Source of the DNA: Lysobacter sp. TY2-98
Lineage (GTDB): Bacteria > Pseudomonadota > Gammaproteobacteria > Xanthomonadales > Xanthomonadaceae
Length of the DNA: 64,000 nt
Assembly: GCF_003367355.1 (NCBI RefSeq)
Contig: NZ_CP031413.1
Location: 620,001-684,000, forward strand
Direction of reading: 5' to 3'
The translations under genes were made by a program, and so were the position numbers. The notes under the pieces are model-generated. The model was not told where the DNA came from and made no database searches. It saw nothing but the letters and a program-made list of their open reading frames with translations. Shown here piece by piece: positions 37,334 to 48,465 of this stretch (position 1 is the first letter of the stretch; the number at the start of each line of letters is the position of its first letter).

Positions 37334-37874
37334 AACGGGCCTTGAAATTCCTGAGCTCCACGACGCGGTCGTCGAGCTTCGCGTCCATGCCGTGGCCATT
37401 GAGTATAAGTCCCGGCTGCTTGACGCTGACCGCGACCTTGGACGTCGCGCGCTTTGCATCGGGAAAGACGTCGAGTTCCTGCGTTTCCATGCGTACGGCC
37501 TGGCCGTTCGGCTTGGTGCTCAGTGCGTGGACATCGCCGCGCAGGCGGATCTCGTCGCCCTTGGCGGAGACCCATCCGGTCTTGGAGTCGATCGTCCACG
37601 GCGTGCCCGACGTGCCTGCGCGCGGCGGGATGATGAAGACCGGCGTCGCCAACGAAAGCGTGCGCTCGTCGGGATCGCGCGTGAGCTTGGGCGCGCGCAG
37701 GGTGAACGACTCCTGGCCCTGTGCATCGAGCGAGACCAGTTCGAAGTCGTGCAGCGTGTAGTCCGAACGGCCCGACTCGAGCGGCAGATCCGCATTGTGC
37801 TGGCGCCACAACGACGTGCCGATCAGGATCGCCGCCGCGAGCAGGACGGGACCGAGGATGAGGCGACCGTTCAC
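37317..37874 (-). CDS. lptC: LPS export protein LptC
   Basis: 185 residues. Single N-terminal membrane anchor (LILGPVLLAAAILIGTSLW) and a periplasmic jellyroll with the YTLHDFELVSLDAQGQ start typical of the family. Couples LptBFG to LptA. The GTG start at 37874 overlaps the kdsC stop as GTGA. Confidence 0.9.
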   Translation of the reverse strand: MNGRLILGPVLLAAAILIGTSLWRQHNADLPLESGRSDYTLHDFELVSLDAQGQESFTLRAPKLTRDPDERTLSLATPVFIIPPRAGTSGTPWTIDSKTGWVSAKGDEIRLRGDVHALSTKPNGQAVRMETQELDVFPDAKRATSKVAVSVKQPGLILNGHGMDAKLDDRVVELRNFKARYEKSP

Positions 37875-38443
37875 GCCTGCGCTCCCAGTTCGACCGGTGC
37901 ATCGGCGAGCAGCGCGTCCAGGATCGGATGCACGCGGTCCTGCGCCTCGAGGAGGAAATCGCAGAACTCGCGCGCGGCGCCGCGACCGCCGTCGCGCTGT
38001 GCGCGGAACGCGGCGTCGCGTGCAACCCAGTCGTGCGCATCGGCCGGGCAGGCCGAGAGACCGACGCGACGCATCACCTTGAGGTCGGGCAGGTCGTCGC
38101 CCATGAACGCGACGTCGTCCAGCGCGAGGCCGAGCGTTTTCGCGATGCCTTCGACGCAGGCGAGCTTGTCGCCGATACCCGAGCACGCGCGTACCCCGAG
38201 TTCGGCTGCGCGGCGTTCGACTGCGGGGCTCGTGCGTGCGGTGACCAGTGCGACCTCGATGCCTGCGCGACGCAGCAGCACGAGGCCCTGACCGTCGTGC
38301 ACGTGGAAGGCTTTCGATTCACCGCCGGCGCTGTCGTAAACGAGACGGCCGTCGGTGAGCGTGCCGTCGACGTCGAAGCACGCGAGGCGCACGCGTCGGG
38401 CGCGGTCGCGCAGATCGGCGAGGGCGGGGGAAGGGATCATCAT
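37871..38443 (-). CDS. kdsC: Kdo-8-phosphate phosphatase KdsC
   Basis: 190-residue HAD-type phosphatase that releases Kdo from Kdo-8-phosphate for LPS core synthesis. Motif I FDVDGTLTDGRL, motif II VTARTS, motif IV FMGDDLPDLKVM. It is a tetramer-type HAD with no cap domain. Lies 12 bases after kdsD, so the two are probably cotranscribed. Confidence 0.95.
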   Translation of the reverse strand: MMIPSPALADLRDRARRVRLACFDVDGTLTDGRLVYDSAGGESKAFHVHDGQGLVLLRRAGIEVALVTARTSPAVERRAAELGVRACSGIGDKLACVEGIAKTLGLALDDVAFMGDDLPDLKVMRRVGLSACPADAHDWVARDAAFRAQRDGGRGAAREFCDFLLEAQDRVHPILDALLADAPVELGAQA

Positions 38444-38455
38444 GCGTATCGGCCC

Positions 38456-39454
38456 TTAAACCACCCGGGCGCGCAACAGGTCGTGAATGTTGAGAGCGCC
38501 GACGACGCGTCCCTCACCGTCCACCACCAGCAGGCCGTTGATCTTGTGCTGCTCCATGACGTGCGCGGCTTCGACGGCGAGGACATCGGCACCGATCGTG
38601 CGCGGCTGGCGCGTCATCACCTGTTCGATCGTCGCGCTGCGCAGGTCGAGCTGTGTGTCGTCGAGTGTGCGGCGCAGGTCGCCGTCGGTGAACACGCCGA
38701 GCAGGCGGCCCGTCTCATCCGCAACCGCGGTGAGACCTAGGCGCTTGCGGCTCATCTCGACCAGCGCTTCGCTGACGGACGCGCTGGGGCGAACGACGGG
38801 CAGGTCGTCGCCTGCGTGCATGACGTCGGCGATGTGCAGTAGCAGACGGCGGCCCAGCGCACCGGCGGGATGCGAGCGTGCGAAGTCGTCGGCGGTGAAG
38901 CCGCGCGCCTCGAGCAGCGCGACGGCGAGTGCGTCGCCCATCGCGAGGGAGGCGGTGGTGCTGGAGGTCGGCGCGAGATGCAGCGGGCAGGCTTCGGCGG
39001 GAACGGACACGTCGAGGTGCACGTCGGCTTCGCGCGCCATCGTCGACGCCGGGCGGCCCGTCATCGCGATCACCAGGTTGCCCTGGCGCTTGAGCACCGG
39101 CATCAGCGTGAGGATCTCGTCGCTCTCGCCGGAGTAAGAAAGGGCGAGCACGACATCGGCGTCGGTGATCATGCCGAGGTCGCCGTGCGCGGCTTCACCC
39201 GGATGCACGAAGAACGCGGGCGTACCGGTCGAGGCCAGCGTCGCGGCGATCTTGCGCGCGATGTGGCCCGACTTGCCCATGCCGATGCAGACCACGCGGC
39301 CGCGGGCTTGCAGCACCAGGCGGCAGGCTTCGGCGAAGCCGCCGTCCAGGCGCGCGGAAACAGCAGCCAGCGCCTCGGCCTCGACGGCAAAGACGCGGCG
39401 GCCGCTGGCCGGGAAATCGATGTCGCCGTGCGCCGGCGCGATGGGATCCGCCAT
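38456..39454 (-). CDS. kdsD: D-arabinose 5-phosphate isomerase
   Basis: 332 residues. Converts ribulose-5-phosphate to arabinose-5-phosphate, the Kdo precursor. N-terminal SIS domain (about 35-185: VVCIGMGKSGHIARKIAATL, HPGEAAHGDLGMI) followed by two CBS domains (about 205-330). First gene of kdsD-kdsC-lptC-lptA-lptB-rpoN-hpf. Diverges from ibaG across 101 bases. Confidence 0.95.
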   Translation of the reverse strand: MADPIAPAHGDIDFPASGRRVFAVEAEALAAVSARLDGGFAEACRLVLQARGRVVCIGMGKSGHIARKIAATLASTGTPAFFVHPGEAAHGDLGMITDADVVLALSYSGESDEILTLMPVLKRQGNLVIAMTGRPASTMAREADVHLDVSVPAEACPLHLAPTSSTTASLAMGDALAVALLEARGFTADDFARSHPAGALGRRLLLHIADVMHAGDDLPVVRPSASVSEALVEMSRKRLGLTAVADETGRLLGVFTDGDLRRTLDDTQLDLRSATIEQVMTRQPRTIGADVLAVEAAHVMEQHKINGLLVVDGEGRVVGALNIHDLLRARVV

Positions 39455-39555
39455 TTCGGACAGGGGGGCTTTCCGCTAGGCTAAGTCGCCCAGTTTAAGC
39501 GGTCCGGCCGGTCCACGCCCGTGGCACCCTCTCCCCGCCGTTTCCAAGGCATTCC

Positions 39556-41078
<1,523 letters not shown>

Positions 41079-41094
41079 GCGAACTCCGGCCACG

Positions 41095-41122
41095 AAAAAG
41101 CCCCGCCGAAGCGGGGCTTTTT
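41095..41122. terminator. Bidirectional intrinsic terminator
   Basis: AAAAAGCCCCGC, loop CGAA, GCGGGGCTTTTT: a perfect 12-bp stem with A and T runs at both ends, between convergent murA and a DUF3108 gene. Works in either direction. Confidence 0.93.
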
Positions 41123-41142
41123 TCTTTGCGCGTTCGGCGCGA

Positions 41143-41814
41143 TTACTGCGCGATGCGCAGATCGATCGTGTCGCCGCCGTTGACCTGCATGATGCGCACC
41201 GGCACCGGCACGCCAGGCACCACCCACAGCGTGACCTTCTTGTCGCCCGAGGTGCTGACCACCTTGGTCGCCTGCTGCGACTTGCCGCCGACCGTGACGT
41301 TCTCCTTGCCCGCGATCGAATAGGTCAGATCGCGCGCCTTGCCATTCTCGACCAGGCGATAACGCAGCGGCTTGCCGGCCACGGCGTCGCGCGCGATCGC
41401 GATGTTCACGAGCAGCGCGTCCAGATCACCCTTCTGCAACTTGATCGGGCCCGCACGGTCCGGCTTCACGTCACCCGACCACGTCGCGACGCCTCTCGAC
41501 CAGTCGTACGTCGCCTTCTTGTTCGACTTCTTGATCAGCAGCTTGTTGCTGTCGCTGCCCGAGAGCGGGCGCAGCACGCCGTCGGCTTCGTCGAACACCG
41601 TGGTCTGCACGAGGTCGGCGAGCTGGTTGCGGATTTCCAGCGTGTAGCGCCACTGGCCGTTGCCGGCGGATTCGATCGCCATGCGACCGGTCGCCTTCAT
41701 GCCCATGTAGTCCGCCTGGTAGGCCGCGTTGAAAGGCTGTGCGGCGAACGCGGGCAACGCGGCGAGGGCGAGCGAGGCGGCCAGTACGGCGCCGCGGAGG
41801 AACGTCTTCGTCAT
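41143..41814 (-). CDS. DUF3108 periplasmic protein
   Basis: 223 residues with signal peptide ending ALPAFAAQP. Beta-rich DUF3108 fold: FNAAYQADYMGMKATGRM, TTVFDEADGVLRPLSGS, LLVNIAIARDAVAGKPLRYR and LWVVPGVPVPVRIMQ. Function unknown. A paralogue lies six bases upstream. Confidence 0.85.
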   Translation of the reverse strand: MTKTFLRGAVLAASLALAALPAFAAQPFNAAYQADYMGMKATGRMAIESAGNGQWRYTLEIRNQLADLVQTTVFDEADGVLRPLSGSDSNKLLIKKSNKKATYDWSRGVATWSGDVKPDRAGPIKLQKGDLDALLVNIAIARDAVAGKPLRYRLVENGKARDLTYSIAGKENVTVGGKSQQATKVVSTSGDKKVTLWVVPGVPVPVRIMQVNGGDTIDLRIAQ

Positions 41815-41820
41815 GTCGGA

Positions 41821-42525
41821 TCAGGCTCCCTTGTATTCGATGAGGCGGAGGTCGTACGTGTCCTCGCCGTTTTCACGCTGCAGGATGCGGATCGGCGTCG
41901 GAACGCCTTCCGCGACCCAGATGGAGGTCTGCTCGTCACCCGATTGCACACGGTCGACGCGCAACGCGCTGTACTGCAATTCCCCGACGCTCATCGTTTC
42001 CGGATCCGTCGCCACCGTGTAGCGCTGGAGGCGCGCACGACCGCTGTCGACGTACCGGTACTGGAGCGTCTGCCCCGGCTGGGCGTCCCGGATCACCGCG
42101 AGGTTGATCAGCAGGCCGCTCATGTCGCCGGGTTGCAGTGGCACCGGCGCCTGGCGGGTCTTCTTCACGTCCCCGGTCCAAGTCGCACGTTGCGAGGTCC
42201 AATCGTAGACACCGGTAGTCTGCCGGCGTGTGAACAGCATCTTCCGCAGCGTGCTCTGCGAAAGCGGGCGATAGGTGCCGTTCACTTCGTCGAAGACGGT
42301 GCTCTGCTGCGCGTTCAGGCCCGCGAGGCCGATCAGCCCCTTGCCGTCCATGACCAGGTCGACGCGCCAGCGGTCGCCCGACGGCACGACCTCGAGCGTG
42401 GCCACGCCGAGGTTGTGGCCGCCGCGATAGACGTCGTAGGTCGCGTGGAAGGTCTGCACGGCGGCGGCGGGTGCGCTCGCTGCGAGCAGGGCGAAGCCGA
42501 AAGCGAGCGTCGCGATGCGGTTCAT
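41821..42525 (-). CDS. DUF3108 periplasmic protein (second copy)
   Basis: 234 residues with signal peptide to about 22 (SAPAAAVQT). Same family as its neighbour: FHATYDVYRGGHNLGVATLEV, STVFDEVNGTYRPLSQS, LLINLAVIRDAQPGQTLQYR and IWVAEGVPTPIRILQ. The ATG at 42525 overlaps the purN stop as ATGA. Translational coupling of an envelope protein to a purine gene is conserved enough in relatives to be a known order but has no clear reason. Confidence 0.85.
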   Translation of the reverse strand: MNRIATLAFGFALLAASAPAAAVQTFHATYDVYRGGHNLGVATLEVVPSGDRWRVDLVMDGKGLIGLAGLNAQQSTVFDEVNGTYRPLSQSTLRKMLFTRRQTTGVYDWTSQRATWTGDVKKTRQAPVPLQPGDMSGLLINLAVIRDAQPGQTLQYRYVDSGRARLQRYTVATDPETMSVGELQYSALRVDRVQSGDEQTSIWVAEGVPTPIRILQRENGEDTYDLRLIEYKGA

Positions 42526-43193
42526 GCGTCGATCTCCCGAAGGTCCATGCCCGCGAGGCGCAACGGGGCGCGCAGCGGGCGACCATCGAACTGTACGGAC
42601 GTGCCGTCGAGACAAAGCCGACGCGCGCTGAACAGCTGCAGCGTGGCGATCAGAAGCGGGTGTTCGCGATCGAGCACACGCGCGGCGAGCGCGTCCACAT
42701 CGTCACTCTCCAGGACCGGAACGGTTGCCTGCGCGATCACCGGGCCGCCGTCGAGTTCGGCGGTGACGAAATGCACGCTGCAACCGTGTTCGGCGACCCC
42801 GTCGGCCAATGCCTGCGCATGCGTGTGCAGGCCCTTGTGCCGCGGCAGCAGCGACGGATGGATGTTGATCATTCGGCCGTGCCAGGCCTCGACCTCGGCG
42901 ACGCCGAGCAGGCGCATGTAGCCGGCGCAGACGATGAGGTCGGGCCGAACGGCGGCGACTTCGGCGAATAGCGCGGCGTCGAACGCGTCGCGTGTTTCGA
43001 AGGACTTTGGCGAGACGGCGATCGCCGGAATGCCGGCGTTGCGCGCGCGTTCCAGCGCGATGGCCTTGCGGCGATCGGAGAACACACCGACGACGGACGC
43101 ATCGAGCGCGCCGTCGCCGATCGCATCGAGGATGGCCTGGAGATTGCTGCCGCGGCCGGAGGCGAGGACCGCCAGTCGCAGGGGCGCGATCAT
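42522..43193 (-). CDS. purN: Phosphoribosylglycinamide formyltransferase
   Basis: 223 residues. Third step of purine synthesis, formylating GAR from 10-formyl-THF. N-terminal LAVLASGRGSNLQAIL, catalytic INIHPSLLPRHKG, and HFVTAELDGGPVIAQ with the catalytic Asp. It starts within the purM stop (one-base overlap). Confidence 0.95.
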   Translation of the reverse strand: MIAPLRLAVLASGRGSNLQAILDAIGDGALDASVVGVFSDRRKAIALERARNAGIPAIAVSPKSFETRDAFDAALFAEVAAVRPDLIVCAGYMRLLGVAEVEAWHGRMINIHPSLLPRHKGLHTHAQALADGVAEHGCSVHFVTAELDGGPVIAQATVPVLESDDVDALAARVLDREHPLLIATLQLFSARRLCLDGTSVQFDGRPLRAPLRLAGMDLREIDA

Positions 43194-44239
43194 CAGCCGA
43201 TGCGCACGCGCTCGCCGTCCGCGCGCACGACGCGGCCGATCTCGCGATGCGCCAACCCGAGGCGCTGCAGGTCGGTCGACACCGCGCCCACGTCGCCCGG
43301 TGCGACGACCAGCACGAAGCCGACGCCGCAGTTGAACGTGCGCCACATTTCCTCGTCGGCGACCGCGCCTTCGCGCTTGAGCCACTCGAACACCGGCGGC
43401 AGCACGATCGCGCTGGCGTCGATGTCGAGGCCGAGGCCTTCCGGGATCACACGGATGATGTTCTCGGTGAGGCCGCCGCCGGTGATGTGCGCCATCGCGT
43501 GCAGGTCGTGCTTGCCGAGCAGTTCCAGGATCGGCTTGACGTACAGCTGCGTCGGCGCCATCAGTGCGTCGACCAGCTTCACGCCGCCGACGTCGAGATC
43601 GGCGGGGCGGCCGGCGCGGTCGTAGATCTTCCGCACCAGCGAATAGCCGTTCGAATGCGGACCGCTGGAGGCGATGCCGATCAGCGCGTCGCCCTCGCGC
43701 ACCTTCGCGCCGTCGAGGATCTTCGATTTCTCCACCGCGGCGACGCAGAAACCGGCGAGGTCGTATTCGCCCGGCGCGTACATGTCGGGCATCTCGGCCG
43801 TCTCGCCGCCGATCAGCGCGCAGCCGGAGAGTTCGCAGCCCTTGGCGATGCCACCGACGACGGCGACGGTCGTGTCGACGTCGAGCTTGCCCGTCGCGAA
43901 GTAGTCGAGGAAGAACAGCGGCTCGGCACCCTGCACCAGTACGTCGTTCACGCACATGGCGACCAGGTCGATGCCGATGGTGTCGTGTCGATTGAGCTGC
44001 TGCGCCAACTTGAGCTTGGTGCCGACGCCGTCGGTGCCGGAGACCAGCACCGGCTCCTTGTACTTGCCCGACAGGTCGAACAGCGCGCCGAAGCCGCCTA
44101 GGCCGCCCATCACCTCGGGGCGGAAACTGCGCTTCACCAGCGGCTTGATGCGCTCGACGAGCTCGTTGCCCGCGTCGATGTCGACGCCCGCCTCGCGGTA
44201 GGTGAGCGGGGCACGGTCGGGGGCGTTCGACTGGGACAC
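43193..44239 (-). CDS. purM: Phosphoribosylformylglycinamidine cyclo-ligase (AIR synthase)
   Basis: 348 residues. Cyclises FGAM to AIR with ATP in purine synthesis. Blocks: [47 protein letters not shown] and the [11 protein letters not shown] loop. GTG 44239 ([21 protein letters not shown]-type start) fits the family; a TAGAAT -10 lies 31 bases upstream. Heads purM-purN-DUF3108-DUF3108. Confidence 0.95.
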   Translation of the reverse strand: MSQSNAPDRAPLTYREAGVDIDAGNELVERIKPLVKRSFRPEVMGGLGGFGALFDLSGKYKEPVLVSGTDGVGTKLKLAQQLNRHDTIGIDLVAMCVNDVLVQGAEPLFFLDYFATGKLDVDTTVAVVGGIAKGCELSGCALIGGETAEMPDMYAPGEYDLAGFCVAAVEKSKILDGAKVREGDALIGIASSGPHSNGYSLVRKIYDRAGRPADLDVGGVKLVDALMAPTQLYVKPILELLGKHDLHAMAHITGGGLTENIIRVIPEGLGLDIDASAIVLPPVFEWLKREGAVADEEMWRTFNCGVGFVLVVAPGDVGAVSTDLQRLGLAHREIGRVVRADGERVRIG

Positions 44240-44270
44240 GGTGGTCTCGAAGGCGTCGGGGAAGCCCGCG

Positions 44271-44276
44271 ATTCTA
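44271..44276 (-). promoter_or_regulatory. -10 element of purM
   Basis: TAGAAT on the minus strand in the context GGTAGAATCG, 31 bases before the GTG. No convincing -35 at 16-18 bp. Confidence 0.45.
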
Positions 44277-44363
44277 CCAGCCGCGCCCGGTCGGACCGGC
44301 CGCCGTGGACGGCCCGCCGGCAGTCCGGCACCATGTCCGGCCAGTCCACGAGCTCCCCCGGCG

Positions 44364-45443
44364 ATGGCGCGCACGTATCGACTTCTCACCGTTCTCCTGT
44401 TCCTCGCCGCATTCAGCACGGCGACCTTCGCGCAGCGCGTCGAAGGCGACCGCGCCCAGGCCGCCGGCGCGTACGCGACGGAAGTCGTCGTCACCAACCA
44501 GGGGGATGCGCAGCGCAATACCGGCTTCGCGCGCGGCCTGCTGCAGATCCTGCAGCGCATGACCGGCGATCGCGCGGTCAACCAGCGCCCCGGCGTCGGT
44601 GAAGAACTGCGCAACGCGAAGACCTACGTCGACCACTACGACTACCGTCAGGACGAAGGGGTCAGTGCGACCGGCGCGCCCTCGTTCAACACGACCCTCG
44701 TCGTGCAGTACGACGCGAAGAAGGTCGACGACATGATCGCGACGCTGGGCCTGCCGATGTGGCCGCAGCCGCGGCCGAAGCCGGTGCTGTGGCTCGCCAT
44801 CGACGACGGCTCGGGCCCGCGCCTGGTTGGCCTCGACAAGTCCAACGCCGCGCGTCCGGTACTCGATCGCGCCAAGCAGCGTGGTTACGCACTTGGCCTG
44901 CCGGCGGGCAACGCGGCGGAGCAGGCGCTGGTGGGTTCGATCTGGCGCGGTGACGCCGCGGCGATCTCGCGCGCCTCGGCCAAGTACGCGCCGCCCATGC
45001 AGCTGATCGGCAAGCTCTACCGCACCGTTTCCGGCGGCTGGCAGGCGGAGTGGGTGTTCCTCGACAACGGCAAGCAGCTCGCCAAGACCGCCACCTACGA
45101 TCGTGACGCTCGCCGCGCGATGGCGGGCGGCGCGGACGTCGCAGCCGACGCCCTCATCCGCAAGTACGCGCGTCCCGGCCGGGCCCTCGGGCCGGCGGGC
45201 ACGTACACGGTCACCTTCACCGGCGTGAACAGCACGGACGACTTCATCCGCCTGGCCGCCTACCTCGAGAAGATGGCCGTGGTGAAGCGCGCGACGCCGG
45301 TGCGCGCCACTGCGGACGGGCTCGTCTATGAACTCGAACTCGTCAGCGGCGTGCAGGGCTTCTCGCGCATCGCCGCGCGCGATGGCGTGATCGAACCCGT
45401 CGGCGATGACGACGACTCGACCACCACGTTCCACCTGCGTTGA
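44364..45443 (+). CDS. DUF2066-family exported protein
   Basis: 359 residues with signal peptide to about 23 ([11 protein letters not shown]). Matches the DUF2066 family: [33 protein letters not shown] and [10 protein letters not shown]. The C-terminal half has a second repeat-like domain with [21 protein letters not shown]. Function unknown; probably periplasmic. It precedes perM and hda, a group seen together in Xanthomonadaceae. Confidence 0.85.
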   Translation: MARTYRLLTVLLFLAAFSTATFAQRVEGDRAQAAGAYATEVVVTNQGDAQRNTGFARGLLQILQRMTGDRAVNQRPGVGEELRNAKTYVDHYDYRQDEGVSATGAPSFNTTLVVQYDAKKVDDMIATLGLPMWPQPRPKPVLWLAIDDGSGPRLVGLDKSNAARPVLDRAKQRGYALGLPAGNAAEQALVGSIWRGDAAAISRASAKYAPPMQLIGKLYRTVSGGWQAEWVFLDNGKQLAKTATYDRDARRAMAGGADVAADALIRKYARPGRALGPAGTYTVTFTGVNSTDDFIRLAAYLEKMAVVKRATPVRATADGLVYELELVSGVQGFSRIAARDGVIEPVGDDDDSTTTFHLR

Positions 45444-45456
45444 CGGATCGCCGCTG

Positions 45457-46599
45457 ATGGACAACGCCGCGCCGCTGGAGGACATCGCACGTTTCCTGCG
45501 ACGCCTGCAGTGGGCGGCGGTCGTCGTTGCCGCGTTGTGGTTGCTCGGCATGCTGGCGCCGGTGCTCACGCCGTTCGTGATCGCCGCGCTGCTGGGCTGG
45601 CTGGGCGATCCCGTGGTCGACCGCCTCGAAGCGCGTGGGCTCTCGCGCGGTGCGGCGGTCGGCATCGTCTTCAGCGTGATGACGCTGATCTTCGTGCTCG
45701 TACTGCTCCTGGCGTTGCCGATCGTGCAGCGCCAAGTGCTGACGCTGGTCGATTCGCTGCCGACGTACAGCGCATGGATCGGCAGCACGCTGGTGCCGTG
45801 GGTCGAAGCGCATACGCGCATCGACGTCGACCGCTATCTCGACGTCGGCTACCTGACCAATCTCGTGCGTGAGCACTGGCAGAGCGCCAGTGGCATCGCG
45901 GCGACGGTCCTCGGCTACGTGACGCGTTCGGGCTCGATGCTCATCGGCATTCTCGTCAACGCGGTGCTGGTGCCGGTGCTCGCGTTCTTCTTCCTGCGCG
46001 ATTGGGATGCGCTGGTCGCACGCATCGCTTCGCTGATTCCGCCGCGTCACCTGCCGGTCGTCACGCGCCTGGCGAAGGAGTCCGACGCGGTGCTCGGCGG
46101 CTTCCTGCGCGGGCAGTTCATGGTGATGCTGATCCTCGGCGTCATGTATGCGGTGGGTCTGGAAATCGTCGGGCTCGACCTCGGCATCCTGATCGGCATG
46201 GTCGCCGGCATGCTCACGTTCGTGCCCTATGTTGGGCCGGCGAGCCTGCTGACGTTCGGCGGCATCGCTGCGCTGGTGCAGTTCGGCGACTGGCAGCATT
46301 TCGGCGGTGTGCTCATCGTGTTCGTCGTCGGCCAGCTTCTCGAAAGCTACTGGTTGACGCCAAAGTTCGTCGGCAACCGCATTGGCCTGCATCCGATGGC
46401 GGTGATCTTCGCGGTGCTCGCAGGGGGCCAACTGTTCGGTTTCCTCGGCATGCTGCTGGCGCTGCCGTTGGCGGCTGTGGTCAACGTGTTGCTGCGCTAT
46501 GCGCAGGAGCGCTATCGCGCGAGCCGCCTCTACGGCGCCGAGCCGTCGCCGATCGTGATCGTCGAATCGTCGCCGGGCGCGGAGTCCGGCCCCGGCTGA
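45457..46599 (+). CDS. PerM/AI-2E family membrane protein
   Basis: 380 residues with about eight predicted TM helices: two near 25-75 (AAVVVAALWLLGMLAPVL, GAAVGIVFSVMTLIFVLVLL), and a C-terminal cluster from 180 with AFFFLRDWDAL, GLDLGILIGMVAGMLTFVPY and GNRIGLHPMAVIFAVLAGG. The family includes AI-2 exporters and Na+/H+ antiporter-like permeases; the substrate is unknown. ATG 45457 is chosen for the TM start; it shares one base with hda at its stop. Confidence 0.88.
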   Translation: MDNAAPLEDIARFLRRLQWAAVVVAALWLLGMLAPVLTPFVIAALLGWLGDPVVDRLEARGLSRGAAVGIVFSVMTLIFVLVLLLALPIVQRQVLTLVDSLPTYSAWIGSTLVPWVEAHTRIDVDRYLDVGYLTNLVREHWQSASGIAATVLGYVTRSGSMLIGILVNAVLVPVLAFFFLRDWDALVARIASLIPPRHLPVVTRLAKESDAVLGGFLRGQFMVMLILGVMYAVGLEIVGLDLGILIGMVAGMLTFVPYVGPASLLTFGGIAALVQFGDWQHFGGVLIVFVVGQLLESYWLTPKFVGNRIGLHPMAVIFAVLAGGQLFGFLGMLLALPLAAVVNVLLRYAQERYRASRLYGAEPSPIVIVESSPGAESGPG

Positions 46600-47327
46600 T
46601 GGAGACGCCGCGTCACGTGCCGCAGCTGCCGCTGGCGCTGCGGTCGCCGCCGGATCAGCGGCTCGAAACGTTCGTAGGCGCGCCGGACGGCGCGATCGCC
46701 TTGCTCGATGCGTGTGCGTCGGGCGGGGCCAACGACTGGGTGTTCGTCAGCGGCCCGACCGGCGCCGGCAAGACGCATCTGCTGCTCGGCGCCTGCGCGC
46801 GCGCGATGGCGGCACAGCGACGTCCTGCCTATCTCTCGCTGACGAGTGCCGCCGGGCGACTGCGCGATGCGCTCCAGGCGTTCGAAGGGATGGACCTGGT
46901 GACGCTCGACGACCTCGACGCGATCGCTGGCCATCGCGACGACGAGGTCGCGCTGTTCGATTTCCACAACCGTGCACGATCGCAGGGCGCGAACGTCGTC
47001 TACACGGCGACGGCGCGTCCCGACGCGCTGTCACTCGTGCTGCCGGACCTGCGTTCGCGGCTGGGCCAGTGCATCGGCGTTCCCTTGGCGCCGCTGGACG
47101 ACGACGGACGGCGCGACGTCCTGCGACAGCGCGCACAGCGCCGCGGCCTCGGCGTCGACGACGCTGCGCTGGACTGGCTGATGCGCCGCGTCGGACGCGA
47201 CCTCGGCAGTCTCACGCAGTTGTTCGACCAGCTTGATCGCGCGGCCCTTGCCGCGCAGCGCCGCCTCACCGTGCCATTCCTGCGCGAAACGCTCGGTCGC
47301 GAGCCGGACGCGCGCCCCGACTCCTGA
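46599..47327 (+). CDS. hda: DnaA regulatory inactivator Hda
   Basis: 242-residue AAA+ protein like DnaA without its DNA-binding domain. Clamp-binding motif QLPLAL at the N-terminus (residues 8-13), Walker A GPTGAGKTHLLLG, and sensor block LLPDLRSRLG-like VLPDLRSRLG. With the sliding clamp it turns DnaA-ATP to DnaA-ADP after initiation. ATG overlaps the perM stop by one base. Confidence 0.92.
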   Translation: METPRHVPQLPLALRSPPDQRLETFVGAPDGAIALLDACASGGANDWVFVSGPTGAGKTHLLLGACARAMAAQRRPAYLSLTSAAGRLRDALQAFEGMDLVTLDDLDAIAGHRDDEVALFDFHNRARSQGANVVYTATARPDALSLVLPDLRSRLGQCIGVPLAPLDDDGRRDVLRQRAQRRGLGVDDAALDWLMRRVGRDLGSLTQLFDQLDRAALAAQRRLTVPFLRETLGREPDARPDS

Positions 47328-47340
47328 CCGCGAGACTGCC

Positions 47341-47754
47341 ATGACCCTGCGCCTCGATATCGCTCCCGCACCCGCCACCGTCCGGGACTACGCCGAGGAC
47401 GCGGTGCGCAACATGCAGGCGATGTACGGCGTCCGTCTCGATTATTCGGTCGGCTCGCTCGCGCACGTCGATCGCGTGCTTGCCGAATGGCGCGAGGGCG
47501 GTGCGCCGCTCGAGGCGATCAACAAGTCGCTCTACGCGTTCGGCAGCTATGCCGGCGAAGTGCTGCGCGAGCAGGAGCCGGGACGATGGATCGAGCCGCC
47601 GCGCGTGGACCATGGCAGCATCGATACGTTGTTCCTGTTCGTACGCCTGTTCGACGGCCGCGAATGGCCGGCGATCGCGCGGACTGTCGATGCCTTCCTC
47701 GATCCGGACGCGCCGAAGCTGCACACGTCGCTGACGACGCTGCTCGCGACCTGA
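47341..47754 (+). CDS. Conserved hypothetical cytoplasmic protein
   Basis: 137 residues without signal peptide or TM segment. Visible features are YAEDAVRNMQAMYGVRLDYSV near 18-38, the IDTLFLFVRLFDGREWP block near 99-115 and an even charge pattern that suggests an alpha/beta fold. Not recognised. Starts 13 bases after hda, so it is likely cotranscribed; it ends three bases from convergent murU. Confidence 0.7.
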   Translation: MTLRLDIAPAPATVRDYAEDAVRNMQAMYGVRLDYSVGSLAHVDRVLAEWREGGAPLEAINKSLYAFGSYAGEVLREQEPGRWIEPPRVDHGSIDTLFLFVRLFDGREWPAIARTVDAFLDPDAPKLHTSLTTLLAT

Positions 47755-47757
47755 CGC

Positions 47758-48465
47758 TCAACCCCCGCGCAGCGCGGCGTCCAGGGTCTGCAGGCGTTCG
47801 GGCGTGCCGACGTCGGTCCATGCACCGTGGTGGTGTTCGCCGGTGACGTCTTCCTCGCGCATCGCCACGCGCAGCAGCGGTGCCAGCTTGAAACGGGGCG
47901 GCGTGTCGTTCGCGCCCGGCGCATCGCCGATGATCGCGCGCCAGCCGTCGAACAGCTCGCGGCGGTACACGCCGATGCCGGAGAACGTGTAGCGCGGCAC
48001 GCCTTCGCTGCGCACGAGGGGACCGTCGAGCGCGAAGTCGCCGCCTTCGTTGTGTGCCGGGTTGTCGACGAGCACGAGGTGTGCGAGGCCGTCTGGATCG
48101 CGAGGAAGCTTCGTGAAGTCGTAGTCGGTCCAGATGTCGCCATTGACCGCGATGAAGGGTGCACCGTCCGGCGCGAGCTCGGCCAGCGCGTTCCACATGC
48201 CGCCGCCGGTTTCTAGCGGCGTGGGTCCTTCATAGACGTAGCGCAGGCGCAGGCCGAAGCGGCGGCCGTCGCCGAGCGTTTCCCCGAACTTCGGGGCGAG
48301 CCAGCTGGTGTTGACAATGACCTCGTCGACGCCGATCGCGGCGAGCTTTTCGAGGTGCCACGCGATCAGCGGTTTGCCGCCGGCTTCGAGCAACGGCTTG
48401 GGCGTGGTGAGCGTGAGCGGGCGCATGCGCTCGCCGAGGCCTGCGGCCAGGACGAGCGCCTTCAT
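47758..48465 (-). CDS. murU: N-acetylmuramate alpha-1-phosphate uridylyltransferase
   Basis: 235-residue nucleotidyltransferase. Makes UDP-MurNAc from MurNAc-1-phosphate in the peptidoglycan recycling shunt that bypasses MurA. Nucleotide loop LAAGLGERMRPLT with KPLLEAGGKPLI, FIAVNGDIWTDYDF, and the closing WTDVGTPERL. ATG 48465 overlaps the amgK stop as ATGA. Confidence 0.92.
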   Translation of the reverse strand: MKALVLAAGLGERMRPLTLTTPKPLLEAGGKPLIAWHLEKLAAIGVDEVIVNTSWLAPKFGETLGDGRRFGLRLRYVYEGPTPLETGGGMWNALAELAPDGAPFIAVNGDIWTDYDFTKLPRDPDGLAHLVLVDNPAHNEGGDFALDGPLVRSEGVPRYTFSGIGVYRRELFDGWRAIIGDAPGANDTPPRFKLAPLLRVAMREEDVTGEHHHGAWTDVGTPERLQTLDAALRGG

